This document shows positions 19,427 to 34,110 of a stretch of 64,000 bases of DNA, piece by piece (positions within the stretch are counted from its first letter, which is position 1; each line of letters opens with the position of its first letter). The notes below the pieces were generated by a model, which saw only the letters and a program-made list of their open reading frames with translations, was not told the origin of the DNA and did no database searches. The DNA is taken from positions 1 to 64,000 of the forward strand of contig NZ_POQQ01000057.1 of assembly GCF_002964575.1 (NCBI RefSeq), in the 5' to 3' direction. The translations under genes and the position numbers were made by a program. This stretch comes from Streptococcus suis (GTDB lineage Bacteria; Bacillota; Bacilli; Lactobacillales; Streptococcaceae).

Positions 19427-21112
19427 ATGAAAAAGATACTATTTTATATACTTACCGTTCTATCCTTCAGCACATTAGCTGCTTGTGGCCAGACTGATAA
19501 TGCACAGACTTCTATTTTTGATAATAAAGTAACTAAGGTGATCGCTAGTGGAGAAGTCACGGGTCAAAAAGATGATACGACTTCAACAATTGAATGGCTA
19601 GGTATCCCTTATGCAGCGGAACCAGTAGGAGAGTTGCGTTGGAAGGCACCGCAACCTGTAGAAAAATGGGAAGGTAGTTTTGATGCAACTGAAACAGGTT
19701 CTCCCTTTATTCAAATTTCCAAAGGTGAAGTAATTGGAACGGAAGAAGCTTTGAATCTTGATATTGTAAGACCAGATACAACAGATACCAATTTGCCTGT
19801 TGTCGTCTTTCTACATGGAGGCAATAACCAAACTGGTCATGCACAAGAAATCAAAGGAAACGGCTTTGTAAATGATCTCAATGCAGTTTACGTTTCAGTT
19901 AACTATCGATTAGGAGCTCTTGGTTTTAATCCTTTAGATGCTCTCAAAAATGGGACTGATGAAGAGAATTCTGGAAACTATACACTTCTAGATATTGCTG
20001 CTGCTTTGGATTGGGTTGAAGAAAATATTGAAGTTTTTGGTGGAGATAAGGATAATGTGACCTTAGCAGGCTTTTCGGCTGGTGGTCGTGATGTAATGGC
20101 AACATTAATTTCTCCACTATTTAAAGATAAATATGATAAAGCAATCTCCTTTAGTGGAGGAATGACTTTAGCAGATGAAACAGAGAGCCAAGATATTTTT
20201 GCAACTGCGATAGCGCCATTAGTTGTTGAAGATGGTATAAAGTCAACAGAGAGTGAAGCAAAAGAATGGTTACTATCTAATGATGATCAAGTAACTGATT
20301 ATCTCTATGGTCTACCTGCAGAGCGACTGGCTTCTTTGATGGGAAATGCTGGTATTCGTATGTCTGTCTTTCCGCACCTGTATAAAGATGGGGTAGTCAT
20401 TCCGAAGGAAGGATTTGATACGTCAAATTATAATGATGTGCCTCTTCTTTTAATAACAGGAACTAGCGAATTTTCTTTATTCACAGCTTTCGATCCCTAT
20501 TTTGCAAATTCTGTGACAGATGGCAGTCTATTTTCAGATGCTGACAAATTAAAAGAATTTATATTTACCGAAACATATGGTAGTGCTCTGTATCGTCTCT
20601 CTAACACTGTAGATAGTGCTAGAAAAATGCAAGGAACATATAATTCACCAATATACATTGGAGAAATTTCTTATGGAGATAATGCAGAGACTGCTCCAAA
20701 AACAGCTCAGCTGTTAGGTGCCTTTCATGGCGTATTTGAACCTTTACTTCAACAACCATCAAATTATGCTACCTTCATCGGTGAAGATTTCAATTCTGAA
20801 GGTGCTAAACAACTAAGCCAACAGTTTAAAGCATATCTGAAAGGATTTATCACAAGTGGTAACCCTGAAGGAGAAAAATTACCACAATGGGAAGAGTGGA
20901 CAGCTGACGGCAGTCAGGTAATGAAATTTGATGCTAGTTTAGAAAAAGCTGAAATTGAAATGGGTGAAGATTCTCAAACTGCGGAGGACATTGTTATGGA
21001 CCTTCGAGAAGATAGTAACTTAACTGCAGATAAAAAACAGATTTTAATTGACAATGTGTTGAATGGTCGCTGGTTCAGTCAACCATTGGATGGATTAAAA
21101 GTCAACGAATAG
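19427..21112 (+). CDS. Type-B carboxylesterase family lipoprotein
   Basis: The 561-aa protein has a lipoprotein signal (MKKILFYILTVLSFSTLAAC; Cys about residue 20), so it is probably an extracellular, membrane-anchored esterase. The alpha/beta-hydrolase core shows WLGIPYAAEPVGELRWKAP, the oxyanion-hole HGG (VVFLHGGNN), the nucleophile GFSAGG, an acidic residue near LLITGTSEFSLF and the His in AFHGVFEP. The usual GESAGG is GFSAGG here, so the Glu before Ser is a Phe. I chose ATG 19427. The substrate is unknown. Confidence 0.82.
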   Translation: MKKILFYILTVLSFSTLAACGQTDNAQTSIFDNKVTKVIASGEVTGQKDDTTSTIEWLGIPYAAEPVGELRWKAPQPVEKWEGSFDATETGSPFIQISKGEVIGTEEALNLDIVRPDTTDTNLPVVVFLHGGNNQTGHAQEIKGNGFVNDLNAVYVSVNYRLGALGFNPLDALKNGTDEENSGNYTLLDIAAALDWVEENIEVFGGDKDNVTLAGFSAGGRDVMATLISPLFKDKYDKAISFSGGMTLADETESQDIFATAIAPLVVEDGIKSTESEAKEWLLSNDDQVTDYLYGLPAERLASLMGNAGIRMSVFPHLYKDGVVIPKEGFDTSNYNDVPLLLITGTSEFSLFTAFDPYFANSVTDGSLFSDADKLKEFIFTETYGSALYRLSNTVDSARKMQGTYNSPIYIGEISYGDNAETAPKTAQLLGAFHGVFEPLLQQPSNYATFIGEDFNSEGAKQLSQQFKAYLKGFITSGNPEGEKLPQWEEWTADGSQVMKFDASLEKAEIEMGEDSQTAEDIVMDLREDSNLTADKKQILIDNVLNGRWFSQPLDGLKVNE

Positions 21113-21185
21113 TAATTGAATTATTTTTGATAGATTCCATTAAAAGTTTACCAAAGAGTGGTTATTACAGTTGAATAACAAAAAA

Positions 21186-21228
21186 ACATCTGTCTACTAA
21201 TTAAATAGAGGCAGATGTTGTTTTGTAT
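21186..21228. terminator. Bidirectional terminator
   Basis: AACATCTG and CAGATGTT, extended by TCTA/TAGA, form a long stem with A and T runs outside. It lies between the convergent esterase and monooxygenase-like genes. Confidence 0.7.
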
Positions 21229-21238
21229 GATATTGATA

Positions 21239-21568
21239 TTACTTCTCTATAAAATTTCGGTCTCTATCCGGAATCCCATCTTCATCACTGCAATATCGTT
21301 CTGCTGTCACAGTCAGCTGGTACTTGCTCCGTAGATCTAGGATTTCCTGCATCATAGGGGAAGCATGGTGGATATCTAGAGCAGCTTGGTCTGTCCAACT
21401 ATCAATCAAGAGAATGGAATGGGGATCGTCGAGCGGTGCAAAGTATTGGTAACGCTGGTTACCAGCCTGCTGGCGAATGCGGTCTGCAATGCCTCTAGCC
21501 TCCATTTCCTGAGCGAAAGCACGTGCATTATCAGCTGATCCAGTATAGTAGAGGTGCATGGTGATCAT
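21239..21568 (-). CDS. Antibiotic biosynthesis monooxygenase (ABM) domain protein
   Basis: This 109-aa protein looks like a single ferredoxin-like ABM domain, as in YgiN-type quinol monooxygenases: MHLYYTGSADNARAFAQEM, then YQYFAPLDDPHSILLIDSW and ALDIHHASPMMQEI, with the conserved His cluster. Start choice between 21568 and 21559 is open, as neither has a clear Shine-Dalgarno. The gene reads in the same direction as the AraC regulator upstream but is separated by a repeat-like spacer. Confidence 0.65.
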   Translation of the reverse strand: MITMHLYYTGSADNARAFAQEMEARGIADRIRQQAGNQRYQYFAPLDDPHSILLIDSWTDQAALDIHHASPMMQEILDLRSKYQLTVTAERYCSDEDGIPDRDRNFIEK

Positions 21569-21584
21569 AATCTAAGATATAAAG

Positions 21585-21812
21585 GGCGTTCAGCGGACAC
21601 AGATAAAATATAGTCTTTTAGTTTACTTTTAGTACTAGGCAATGAGCTGCAGGCAGTACTGAAGTACGGCAAAGCGAATTAACGAAGTAATAAAAGAAAA
21701 ACTAAATGACGTAGGAAACAGAACGACGACGCAAGCGTCTAGTTCTCGTTTATCTTTTTGGCCCAGTCCGTAGCCCGTATTCAGTTCAACCAAATACGGA
21801 GGCCCTAGTCCT
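21585..21812 (-). repeat. Degenerate intergenic repeat, RUP-like family
   Basis: This 249-nt spacer has no gene. On the minus strand it reads TTTGCCGTACTTCAGTACTG and later ACTAAAAGTAAA. Similar strings (TTTGCCGTACCCAAGTACTG and ACTAAAAGTAAA) occur in the same order at 43975-44155. It contains several hairpins: CCGTATT/AATACGG near 21773-21800 and GACGCAAGCGTC near 21728-21739. It is probably a decayed copy of the same mobile repeat. Confidence 0.5.
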
Positions 21813-21817
21813 TTCTA

Positions 21818-22732
21818 TTATTTATCAAAATTGGTATAGGTCCTATTCTTCCGCAATTGCTTGCGGTAGTTGCTAGGGGTGGTGTGGTAGTATTGCTTGA
21901 ACTGGCGGTTGAAGTTGGACAGGTTATTAAAGCCAACTTCGGTGGCGATTTCCAGTACTGGTTTGAGGGTGTTAGTCAAGAGCTCGGTTGCGGCTCGCAG
22001 TCGGACTTGGATGATAAATTCCATACAGGAAGTCCCTGTTTGTTGCTTGAAGACTGTCATAAAGTGAGTTTTGGTATAGCCCATTCGGCCTGCCAGCTCT
22101 TCAATGGTCAAGTTATCGGCATAATGTTGCTGGATGTACTCGATCAACAACCGCAGTTTTTCATTCTTCCGATACATATCATCGGTATTTTTTCGGACAA
22201 TGTAGCGGTGGCGGTAGAGCAGGTAGAAGAGGTCAAATAGTCGACTCTTGAGTGGCAATTCGAAGTAGGGTGGCTGGTGTCTGACCAATTCGAAAATGGT
22301 TAGTAAGCACTGTCTGATTTCTGCATAGCCTGGGTCTCGGGCTTGGATGCGTGGAACACACTTGAAGACATCCGTCTGCAGGGGTTGGAGATAGAGCATA
22401 CTGGTTTTGTCCAAGTGAGAAGCCCCCAGCATATCCAGATGAAAGAGTAAAGTATCCGTCTCGTGCCCCCGTTGCTCAATCGGGTGAATGGAATGCGGAG
22501 CATTGGGCCGAATAAGGATTATATCACCAGCCTGACTATTGAAATAATCATAGTCGATATGGTAGCGGGCTGTCCCTCCGTAAACATAGTTGATTTCAAA
22601 TTCATTATGCCAATGAAAAAGAACATCAGGAATCCCGTTCATGACACTGGTATGGTAATACTTATAGGGCAACAAACGGCTGTCGTAGTCAACGGCGTGT
22701 TTGAAGTTCTTATCCGTCAATGGTGGTTGCAT
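21818..22732 (-). CDS. AraC-family transcriptional regulator
   Basis: The 304-aa protein has an N-terminal cupin sensor domain (HWHNEFEINYVYGGTARYHI and GDIILIRPNAPHSIHP) and a C-terminal AraC DNA-binding domain with two helix-turn-helices: IEELAGRMGYTKTHFMTVFKQQTG and EIATEVGFNNLSNFNRQFKQYY. I chose the ATG at 22732 (MQPPLTDKNF) because GGAG lies 9 nt upstream. It is divergent from the 6-phospho-beta-glucosidase gene at 22843 and is the obvious candidate activator of that gene. Confidence 0.9.
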   Translation of the reverse strand: MQPPLTDKNFKHAVDYDSRLLPYKYYHTSVMNGIPDVLFHWHNEFEINYVYGGTARYHIDYDYFNSQAGDIILIRPNAPHSIHPIEQRGHETDTLLFHLDMLGASHLDKTSMLYLQPLQTDVFKCVPRIQARDPGYAEIRQCLLTIFELVRHQPPYFELPLKSRLFDLFYLLYRHRYIVRKNTDDMYRKNEKLRLLIEYIQQHYADNLTIEELAGRMGYTKTHFMTVFKQQTGTSCMEFIIQVRLRAATELLTNTLKPVLEIATEVGFNNLSNFNRQFKQYYHTTPSNYRKQLRKNRTYTNFDK

Positions 22733-22779
22733 ACAATTCTCCAATTCGTAGGATAGTACCATTATAGCATATTATTTGA

Positions 22780-24327
<1,548 letters not shown>

Positions 24328-24330
24328 GGA

Positions 24331-24356
24331 AGACGGCACTTTGCCGTTTTTCTTTA
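24331..24356 (+). terminator. Terminator-like hairpin after the first GH1 gene
   Basis: ACGGCA and TGCCGT pair around CTT and are followed by TTTTCTTT. It may reduce read-through into the VOC gene, whose RBS (AAGGAAGGAG) overlaps the end of the T-rich tract. Confidence 0.6.
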
Positions 24357-24371
24357 AGGAAGGAGTACAAC

Positions 24372-24755
24372 ATGAGGATAGAACATATAGCAATCTACAC
24401 TCAGGATTTGGAAGGTATGCGTAATTTCTTTGAAACCTATTTCCATGCTCAATCGAATCAACTCTACCATAATCAGAAAACCAGTTTCAAATCCTATTTT
24501 CTTACCTTTGAAGACGGGGCTCGACTGGAAATTATGACCAGAGACGATGTAGTAGACAAACCAAGCCAGCTCAATCATCTAGGTCTCATTCATCTAGCCT
24601 TTAGTCTAGGAAGTGAGGAAGCTGTGAATGAGTTGACAGAGCGACTCGTTGCAGCAGATTACCCACTTCTCAGTGGGCCAAGAGTAACTGGAGATGGTTA
24701 CTATGAATCGTGCGTTTTAGGATTTGAAGGTGTTCAAATTGAGTTAACAGTGTAA
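24372..24755 (+). CDS. VOC/glyoxalase-family protein
   Basis: This 127-aa vicinal-oxygen-chelate protein starts MRIEHIAIYTQDLEGMRNFFETYF and ends with SCVLGFEGVQIELTV, the two beta-alpha-beta-beta-beta modules of the fold. His5, Glu54 (GARLEIM) and Glu124 could bind a metal. The substrate is unknown. It lies between two GH1 genes, 12 nt before the second. Confidence 0.75.
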   Translation: MRIEHIAIYTQDLEGMRNFFETYFHAQSNQLYHNQKTSFKSYFLTFEDGARLEIMTRDDVVDKPSQLNHLGLIHLAFSLGSEEAVNELTERLVAADYPLLSGPRVTGDGYYESCVLGFEGVQIELTV

Positions 24756-26237
<1,482 letters not shown>

Positions 26238-26245
26238 GAGGTCTT

Positions 26246-28295
<2,050 letters not shown>

Positions 28296-28301
28296 TGTTT
28301 G

Positions 28302-28330
28302 AAAGACAGGTCTTCGGACTTGTCTTTTGT
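28302..28330 (+). terminator. Terminator of the GH1 operon
   Basis: AAAGACAGGTC pairs with GGACTTGTCTTT around TTC, followed by TTGTT. One mismatch lies in the stem. Confidence 0.7.
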
Positions 28331-28378
28331 TATCGTTTCCACTATAATAAAAATTAGTTAACAATAAAGGAGTTTTGC

Positions 28379-29368
28379 ATGAAATACATCGTAAACAACA
28401 GCAATGACCCAGCCTATAACATTGCCCTCGAAGCTTATGCCTTCAAGGAATTAACAGATATTGACGAGATTTTTATTCTCTGGATCAATGAGCCTGCCAT
28501 CATTATCGGTAAGCACCAGAATGCTATTGAAGAAATCAACAAGGAATTCACAGACGAAAAGAGCATCCATGTTGTTCGCCGTCTGTCAGGTGGTGGCGCT
28601 GTCTATCACGACCTCAACAACCTCAACTACACTATAATCTCTAACAAGGCAGACGAGGGAGCTTTTGACTTCAAAACCTTCTCCAAACCTGTGATTGATA
28701 CCCTTGCGACACTTGGTGTTGAGGCGAATTTCACCGGCCGTAATGATCTGGAAATCGACGGCAAGAAAATCTGTGGTAATGCCCAAGCCTATGCCAAAGG
28801 CCGTATGATGCACCACGGTTGCCTGCTCTTTGATGTGGATATGTCAGTCTTGGCAAGTGCCCTCAAGGTCAGCAAGGACAAGATTGAGTCCAAGGGAGTT
28901 AAGTCAGTCCGTGCCCGCGTGACCAATATCAACGACGAATTACCAGAGAAGATGACGGTCTTGGAATTCAAAGATGCTATCCTCAACCAGATGAAGCAAG
29001 AATATCCAGACATGGACGAGTATGTATTGTCAGAAGACGACTTGGCCCGTATCCAAGAAATCCGTGATACCCAGTTTGCGACCTGGGATTGGACCTACGG
29101 TCAGACACCAGAATACACGGTTGAGCGTAGCGTTCGTTACCCAGCTGGTAAAATCACAACATACATCAAGGCCGAAAAATCTGTCATTGAATCCATCAAG
29201 ATTTACGGAGACTTCTTCGGTATTGGTGATGTGTCAGACATCGAAAACTTGTTGGTCGGCACTCGCTACGAGTACGCAGATGTCCTAGCGAAACTCCAAG
29301 AAATCGACACCACACACTACTTCTCACGCATGACAACAGAAGAAGTAGCCAAAGCAATTGTGGCTTAA
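28379..29368 (+). CDS. lplA: Lipoate-protein ligase
   Basis: LplA activates lipoate with ATP and attaches it to lipoyl lysines. The 329-aa protein has the family motif RRLSGGGAVYHDLNNLNYTI, the catalytic lysine region DGKKICGNAQ and a C-terminal accessory domain (GKITTYIKAEKSVIESIKIYGDFF). It is complete, with AAAGGAG before the ATG. It would modify the lipoyl domains of the E2 and E3 proteins in this window. No lipB or lipA is seen here, so scavenging of lipoate is likely. Confidence 0.93.
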   Translation: MKYIVNNSNDPAYNIALEAYAFKELTDIDEIFILWINEPAIIIGKHQNAIEEINKEFTDEKSIHVVRRLSGGGAVYHDLNNLNYTIISNKADEGAFDFKTFSKPVIDTLATLGVEANFTGRNDLEIDGKKICGNAQAYAKGRMMHHGCLLFDVDMSVLASALKVSKDKIESKGVKSVRARVTNINDELPEKMTVLEFKDAILNQMKQEYPDMDEYVLSEDDLARIQEIRDTQFATWDWTYGQTPEYTVERSVRYPAGKITTYIKAEKSVIESIKIYGDFFGIGDVSDIENLLVGTRYEYADVLAKLQEIDTTHYFSRMTTEEVAKAIVA

Positions 29369-29375
29369 TCTATCA

Positions 29376-29405
29376 GACTATCCATGAACTTGGATAGTTT
29401 TTCGT
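29376..29405 (+). terminator. Terminator of lplA
   Basis: CTATCCA and TGGATAG pair around TGAACT and are followed by a T run. Confidence 0.8.
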
Positions 29406-29520
29406 TTGTTAATACTTTCCACTTGTTCCCGTCTGTGGATTTTTAGGGTTATATCTTGATAAAACATAAGTATTATCTTATAATAGATTATTGATTAAAA
29501 CTTGAAATAGGATGAAATAT

Positions 29521-32046
29521 ATGTTAGCAAATAAACTTCGTTCTCTTATCGAAAATGACAAGGGAGAACAAAGAAAACTTGAAAGAATGGCAGACAAGGT
29601 CTTCTCTTATGCAGATGAGATGGAAGCCCTGACCGACGAACAATTACAAGCCAAGACTAATGAGTTCAAAGAACGATACAAAAACGGAGAGACCTTGGAT
29701 GAATTGCTCTATGAGGCCTTTGCCGTTGTACGTGAAGCAGCAAAACGTGTCCTAGGTTTGTATCCATATAAAGTTCAGGTTATGGGTGGGATTGTTCTCC
29801 ACAATGGTGACGTGCCAGAAATGCGTACAGGTGAGGGAAAAACTCTAACTGCGACTATGCCAGTTTACTTAAATGCACTTTCTGGAGAAGGTGTACACGT
29901 TGTTACAGTCAATGAATACCTGTCAACTCGTGACGGAGAGGAAATGGGGCAACTCTATTCTTGGCTAGGTCTATCTGTTGGAATCAACTTGGCAGCAAAA
30001 TCATCTTTTGAAAAGCGTGAAGCCTATAACTGTGATATTACCTATTCCACCAACTCTGAAATCGGTTTTGATTACCTTCGTGATAACATGGTTGTTCGTG
30101 CGGAAGATATGGTTCAGCGTCCACTTAACTATGCCTTGGTTGATGAGGTAGACTCCATTTTGATTGACGAAGCGCGTACGCCTCTGATCGTTTCCGGTCC
30201 TCATGGGTCAGAAACCAACCAGCTCTACTTCTTGGCGGATAAATTAGTTAAATCTTTGAATAGTGATGATTACATCATTGATGTTCCGTCTAAAACGATT
30301 GGTCTATCCGATTCGGGGATTGATAAGGCTGAAAAATTCTTCAAGTTAGATAACTTGTATGATATAGAAAATGTAGCCATTACACATTTCTTGGACAATG
30401 CCCTTCGTGCCAACTATATCATGATCTACGATGTGGACTACCTTGTGAATGACGAACAAGAAGTCATGATCATTGATCCATTTACAGGTCGTACTATGGA
30501 AGGTCGTCGCTATTCTGATGGACTTCACCAAGCTATTGAGGCTAAGGAAGGCGTCCCAGTTCAGAATGAATCAAAAACCAGTGCCTCTATCACTTACCAA
30601 AACCTATTCCGTATGTATAAAAAATTGGCAGGAATGACTGGTACAGGGAAGACAGAAGAAGAGGAATTCCGCGAAATTTATAATATCCGTATTATTCCAA
30701 TCCCTACCAACCGTCCAATTCAACGTATTGACCATGAAGACTTGCTTTACCCAAGCTTGGAATACAAGTTCAATGCAGTTGTTGCGGATGTGAAGCGACG
30801 TTATGAAAAGGGGCAACCAGTTCTTGTCGGTACAGTGGCAGTGGAAACGTCTGACTATCTATCTCAACGCTTGGTGGCTGCTGGAATTCCTCACGAAGTA
30901 TTGAATGCTAAGAACCATTACCGTGAGGCACAAATTATTATGAACGCTGGTCAGCGCGGAGCAGTTACCATTGCGACCAACATGGCGGGACGTGGTACAG
31001 ATATCAAGTTGGGCCCTGGCGTCTTAGAGTTAGGTGGTCTATGTGTCATCGGTACAGAACGTCATGAGAGTCGTCGTATTGACAACCAGCTTCGTGGACG
31101 GTCTGGTCGTCAGGGTGATCCAGGTGAGTCACAATTCTATCTTTCATTGGAAGATGATTTGATGAGACGTTTTGGTTCAGAACGAATCAAGGTCTTTATG
31201 GAACGCATGAACCTGACAGAAGAAGAGTCTGTTATTAAGTCTAAGATGCTGACCCGTCAAGTTGAAGCGGCTCAAAAGCGTGTTGAGGGAAATAACTACG
31301 ATTCCCGTAAACAAGTTCTTCAATACGATGATGTCATGCGTGAGCAACGCGAGATTATCTACCGCCAACGTCAGGATGTCATTACATCTAATCGCGACTT
31401 ATCACCTGAAATCAAGGCTATGATTAAACGTACCATTGAGCGTCAAGTCGAAGGGCATTTCCTTGGTTCTAACGAAGAAGCAATCGAAGGAATTCTAAAA
31501 TTTGCTCATGCTAATTTGATTGATGAAGGCTCTTTGAGTTTTTATTACTTTGAAGGACTGAATAAAAAAGAAATCATCGATGAACTCTATGAACGCGCCT
31601 TGAAAGTATATGCTTCACAGCTTGAAAAACTACGTGATGAGGGAAGAATACGGGAGTTCCAAAAAGTTCTAATTCTCCGTGTGGTAGATAGCAAGTGGAC
31701 AGACCATATCGATGCCTTGGATCAATTGCGTAATGCGGTTAGCTTGCGTGGCTATGCTCAAAATAACCCAATTGTTGAATACCAATCAGAAGCCTTTACC
31801 ATGTTTAATGATATGATTGGCGCTATTGAGTTTGAAGTGACCCGCTTGATGATGAAAGCCCAAATTCATGACAATATTGAGCGTGAACGTGCTACTCAAG
31901 AGGCCCATACAACAGCAGCAAAAAATATTATGCCGGTTCAATCACAAGCTGAACAAGAACAAGTATCTTTTGAAGATGTGGATCGAAACGACCCATGTCC
32001 ATGCCAATCTGGTAAGAAATTCAAAAATTGTCACGGCCGTAAATAG
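29521..32046 (+). CDS. secA: Preprotein translocase ATPase SecA
   Basis: SecA drives export of unfolded preproteins through SecYEG. The 841-aa protein has the Walker [32 protein letters not shown], the preprotein cross-linking domain, the second nucleotide-binding motif with GRGTDIKLG, and [11 protein letters not shown]. The C-terminal zinc finger [16 protein letters not shown] is intact, which fits binding to SecB or the membrane. I chose ATG 29521 because the spacing to GGA (29510-29512) is better than for ATG 29512. A second SecA is not in the window. Confidence 0.96.
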   Translation: MLANKLRSLIENDKGEQRKLERMADKVFSYADEMEALTDEQLQAKTNEFKERYKNGETLDELLYEAFAVVREAAKRVLGLYPYKVQVMGGIVLHNGDVPEMRTGEGKTLTATMPVYLNALSGEGVHVVTVNEYLSTRDGEEMGQLYSWLGLSVGINLAAKSSFEKREAYNCDITYSTNSEIGFDYLRDNMVVRAEDMVQRPLNYALVDEVDSILIDEARTPLIVSGPHGSETNQLYFLADKLVKSLNSDDYIIDVPSKTIGLSDSGIDKAEKFFKLDNLYDIENVAITHFLDNALRANYIMIYDVDYLVNDEQEVMIIDPFTGRTMEGRRYSDGLHQAIEAKEGVPVQNESKTSASITYQNLFRMYKKLAGMTGTGKTEEEEFREIYNIRIIPIPTNRPIQRIDHEDLLYPSLEYKFNAVVADVKRRYEKGQPVLVGTVAVETSDYLSQRLVAAGIPHEVLNAKNHYREAQIIMNAGQRGAVTIATNMAGRGTDIKLGPGVLELGGLCVIGTERHESRRIDNQLRGRSGRQGDPGESQFYLSLEDDLMRRFGSERIKVFMERMNLTEEESVIKSKMLTRQVEAAQKRVEGNNYDSRKQVLQYDDVMREQREIIYRQRQDVITSNRDLSPEIKAMIKRTIERQVEGHFLGSNEEAIEGILKFAHANLIDEGSLSFYYFEGLNKKEIIDELYERALKVYASQLEKLRDEGRIREFQKVLILRVVDSKWTDHIDALDQLRNAVSLRGYAQNNPIVEYQSEAFTMFNDMIGAIEFEVTRLMMKAQIHDNIERERATQEAHTTAAKNIMPVQSQAEQEQVSFEDVDRNDPCPCQSGKKFKNCHGRK

Positions 32047-32050
32047 AAAG

Positions 32051-32092
32051 AACGAAAAGGACTGGACGGCTGTCCACTCCTTTTCGTCGTTC
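32051..32092 (+). terminator. Long hairpin between secA and acpS
   Basis: ACGAAAAGGA pairs with TCCTTTTCGT, and TGGAC/GTCCA extend it around GGCT. No long T run follows, so read-through to acpS is possible. Confidence 0.55.
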
Positions 32093-32125
32093 TTGAGAAA
32101 GATTTTGATAGGGAGAAGCACTTCA

Positions 32126-32485
32126 ATGATAATTGGACATGGAATAGACCTTCAGGAAATAGAAGCGATTGAGCGTGCTAGGCAGAAACATGATGGTTTT
32201 CCCAAACGAATTCTCACAGAAAGAGAATTGGAACGCTATCAAGAGCTACAAGGGCGTCGTCAACTGGAATATCTGGCAGGACGATGGGCAGCAAAAGAGG
32301 CTTTTGTAAAGGCGTTGGGGACTGGTATAGGCAAGGTGACCTTTCGGGACATTGAAATTTTAAATGCTAGCAATGGAGCACCTTTTGTCGTTTGTAGCCA
32401 TTTTTCAGGGAAAGTATGGCTGAGTATTAGCCATTCAGGGAATTTTGTCCAGGCTAGTGTTATTTTGGAGGAGAAAAATGATTGA
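32126..32485 (+). CDS. acpS: Holo-[acyl-carrier-protein] synthase
   Basis: AcpS transfers phosphopantetheine from CoA to the ACP serine. The 119-aa protein starts [18 protein letters not shown] and has the second motif [18 protein letters not shown], with the metal-binding Asp8 and Glu. The ATG at 32126 has GGGAGA upstream; the open frame back to 31868 overlaps secA and is not coding. It overlaps alr by 8 nt. Its substrate AcpP is encoded at 38786. Confidence 0.95.
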   Translation: MIIGHGIDLQEIEAIERARQKHDGFPKRILTERELERYQELQGRRQLEYLAGRWAAKEAFVKALGTGIGKVTFRDIEILNASNGAPFVVCSHFSGKVWLSISHSGNFVQASVILEEKND

Positions 32486-33620
32486 AAGTGAACATCGACC
32501 CACACAAGTTCGAGTCAATTTAGATGCTATCGTTGGAAATCTTGAGCAGGTGATGATGCGCTTGCCAAACAAAACAGAAGCCTTTGCGGTTATTAAGGCA
32601 AATGCCTATGGTCACGGTGCTGTTGCGGTAGCTAAAAAATTATCCAGTAAAGTAGCGGGTTTTTGTGTATCGAATTTGGATGAGGCTTTAGAATTGCGCT
32701 GGGCAGGTATTGAAGACCCAATCTTGATTTTGGGTATCGTTCCTCCGCACTTTTTACCCTTAGCCCATCAGTTAAATATCAGCGTGACCGTTGCTAGTTT
32801 AGAATGGCTGGAGCAAGTGCGAAATGTAAATGCGGACTTATCTGGCTTAGCAGTTCATTTAAAAGTAGATACGGGTATGGGTAGAATTGGTTTTCGAAGT
32901 GAGGAAGAAATTCTACAAGCACTGGACCTGCTAGGTAGCTTAGAATTTGACTTGGAAGGTATTTTCACCCACTTTGCAACAGCGGATGAGGCAGATGACA
33001 GGCAATTCCAAGAGCAGCTAGCTAGCTTTAATGCTTGTTTGGCTCTCTTGCCAACATTACCACGCTGGATTCATGCCAGTAATTCTGCGACAAGTATCTG
33101 GCATGCAGATACAGTATTCAATATGGTCCGTCTGGGTAACATTATTTATGGAATGAACCCAAGTGGAACTACCTTAGATCTACCATTTCCAGTGGAACCA
33201 GCCTTGTCTTTAGTGTCAGAAATTGTCCATGTCAAGCAGGTTCAGGCTGGAACTGTAATTGGTTATGGAGCTACTTACACTAGTCCCGAAAAGGAGTGGA
33301 TTGCCACCATTCCGATTGGTTATGCGGATGGAATGATGAGGAGCTTGCAAGGCTTTCATGTCTTAGTTGATGGGCAGGCTTGCGAGATTGTTGGTCGTAT
33401 TTCCATGGATCAAATCACCATTCGCCTACCTGACTATTATCCAATTGGTGAAAAAGTTACCTTAATCGGTCGGGATCAGGAAGCTAGTATTACTGTTCAA
33501 GATTGGGCAGCCTATATTGGCACAATTAACTATGAAATAGTCTGCCTGCTAACTGACCGCCTGCCTCGCATTTTTGATACTCTTCGAAAATCAAACTCAG
33601 CCGTTGTTGACTTGATTTGA
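32478..33620 (+). CDS. alr: Alanine racemase with repeat-derived C-terminus
   Basis: This PLP enzyme makes D-alanine for peptidoglycan and teichoic acids. The 380 aa contain the PLP lysine in [13 protein letters not shown], the barrel motif [10 protein letters not shown], and the C-terminal Tyr region ([15 protein letters not shown]). I chose ATG 32478 after GGAGGAG. The end, from Thr in [17 protein letters not shown], is encoded by a RUP-like element starting at 33577: the element replaced the original end of the gene and supplies about 13 residues and the TGA. Confidence 0.93.
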   Translation: MIESEHRPTQVRVNLDAIVGNLEQVMMRLPNKTEAFAVIKANAYGHGAVAVAKKLSSKVAGFCVSNLDEALELRWAGIEDPILILGIVPPHFLPLAHQLNISVTVASLEWLEQVRNVNADLSGLAVHLKVDTGMGRIGFRSEEEILQALDLLGSLEFDLEGIFTHFATADEADDRQFQEQLASFNACLALLPTLPRWIHASNSATSIWHADTVFNMVRLGNIIYGMNPSGTTLDLPFPVEPALSLVSEIVHVKQVQAGTVIGYGATYTSPEKEWIATIPIGYADGMMRSLQGFHVLVDGQACEIVGRISMDQITIRLPDYYPIGEKVTLIGRDQEASITVQDWAAYIGTINYEIVCLLTDRLPRIFDTLRKSNSAVVDLI

Positions 33621-34059
33621 TGACTGAAAAGCTCCTGAGGAGGTTTTCAGCCTGTTCCCTTGAAATATAAAAGGAACAGAGTTCTATCTGTGTAAGTAGA
33701 AACGAACTACGTTTGCTCTATCTCCAACCTCCAAAGGTTCCCCAAACCTTTTTGTAGCGAACTTTGTTCGCCTTATCTCCAACCTCCAAAGGTTCCCCAA
33801 ACCTTTTTGTAGCGAACTTTGTTCGCCTTATCTCCAACCTCCAAAGGTTCCCCGAACCCTTTTGTAGCGAACTTTGTTCGCCTTATCTCCAACCTCCAAA
33901 GGTTCCCCGAACCTTTTTGTAGCGAACTTTGTTCGCCTTATCTCCAACCTCCAAAGGTTCCCCAAATCTTTTTGTAGCGAACTTTGTTCGCCTTATCTCC
34001 AACCTCCAAAGGTTCCCCGAACCTTTGGAGCTAGCCTGATTTTGATTTCCATTGAGTAT
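33577..34059 (+). repeat. RUP-like element with internal expansion
   Basis: The left end (ATACTCTTCGAAAATC) and the right end (GATTTCCATTGAGTAT) match the termini of the element at 57961-58116. The first 120 nt are also close to that copy, including GTTGTTGACTTGATTTGATG and AGGAACAGAGTTCTATCTG. The interior holds a 55-bp tandem array (33726-34035). It overlaps the end of alr and reaches the terminator of the aspartate kinase gene. There is no coding gene in 33621-34110. Confidence 0.75.
33726..34035 (+). repeat. Tandem array of a 55-bp unit (5 full copies and a part)
   Basis: Units start with AACCTCCAAAGG at 33726, 33781, 33836, 33891, 33946 and 34001, exactly 55 bp apart. They are nearly identical, differing at a few positions (CCCCAAACC, CCCCGAACC, CCCCAAATC). 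Each unit encodes two hairpins: AAAGGTT/AACCTTT-type and GCGAAC/GTTCGC. The last partial copy closes with CTCCAAAGGTTC/GAACCTTTGGAG, a perfect hairpin. There are no spacers, so this is not CRISPR. Confidence 0.9.
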
Positions 34060-34068
34060 GAACAACAA

Positions 34069-34106
34069 AAATATCCATGCTATGAAATGATTTAGCATGG
34101 ATATTT
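34069..34106. terminator. Terminator of the aspartate kinase gene
   Basis: AATATCCATGCTA pairs with TAGCATGGATATT, a 13-bp stem, with A-rich and T-rich flanks. It can work in both directions. Confidence 0.8.
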
Positions 34107-34110
34107 TAAT

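Noticed and set aside
31868..32125. N-terminal extension of acpS
   Set aside because: It overlaps secA and its terminator-like hairpin, and the extra residues have no match to AcpS. The ATG at 32126 with GGGAGA gives a normal protein.
33726..34035. CRISPR array
   Set aside because: Units follow one another without unique spacers, and no cas genes are present.
33874..34095. 73-aa open frame in the tandem array
   Set aside because: The unit length of 55 is not a multiple of 3, so the frame rotates between copies; there is no RBS and both strands give similar open frames. It is a by-product of the repeat.
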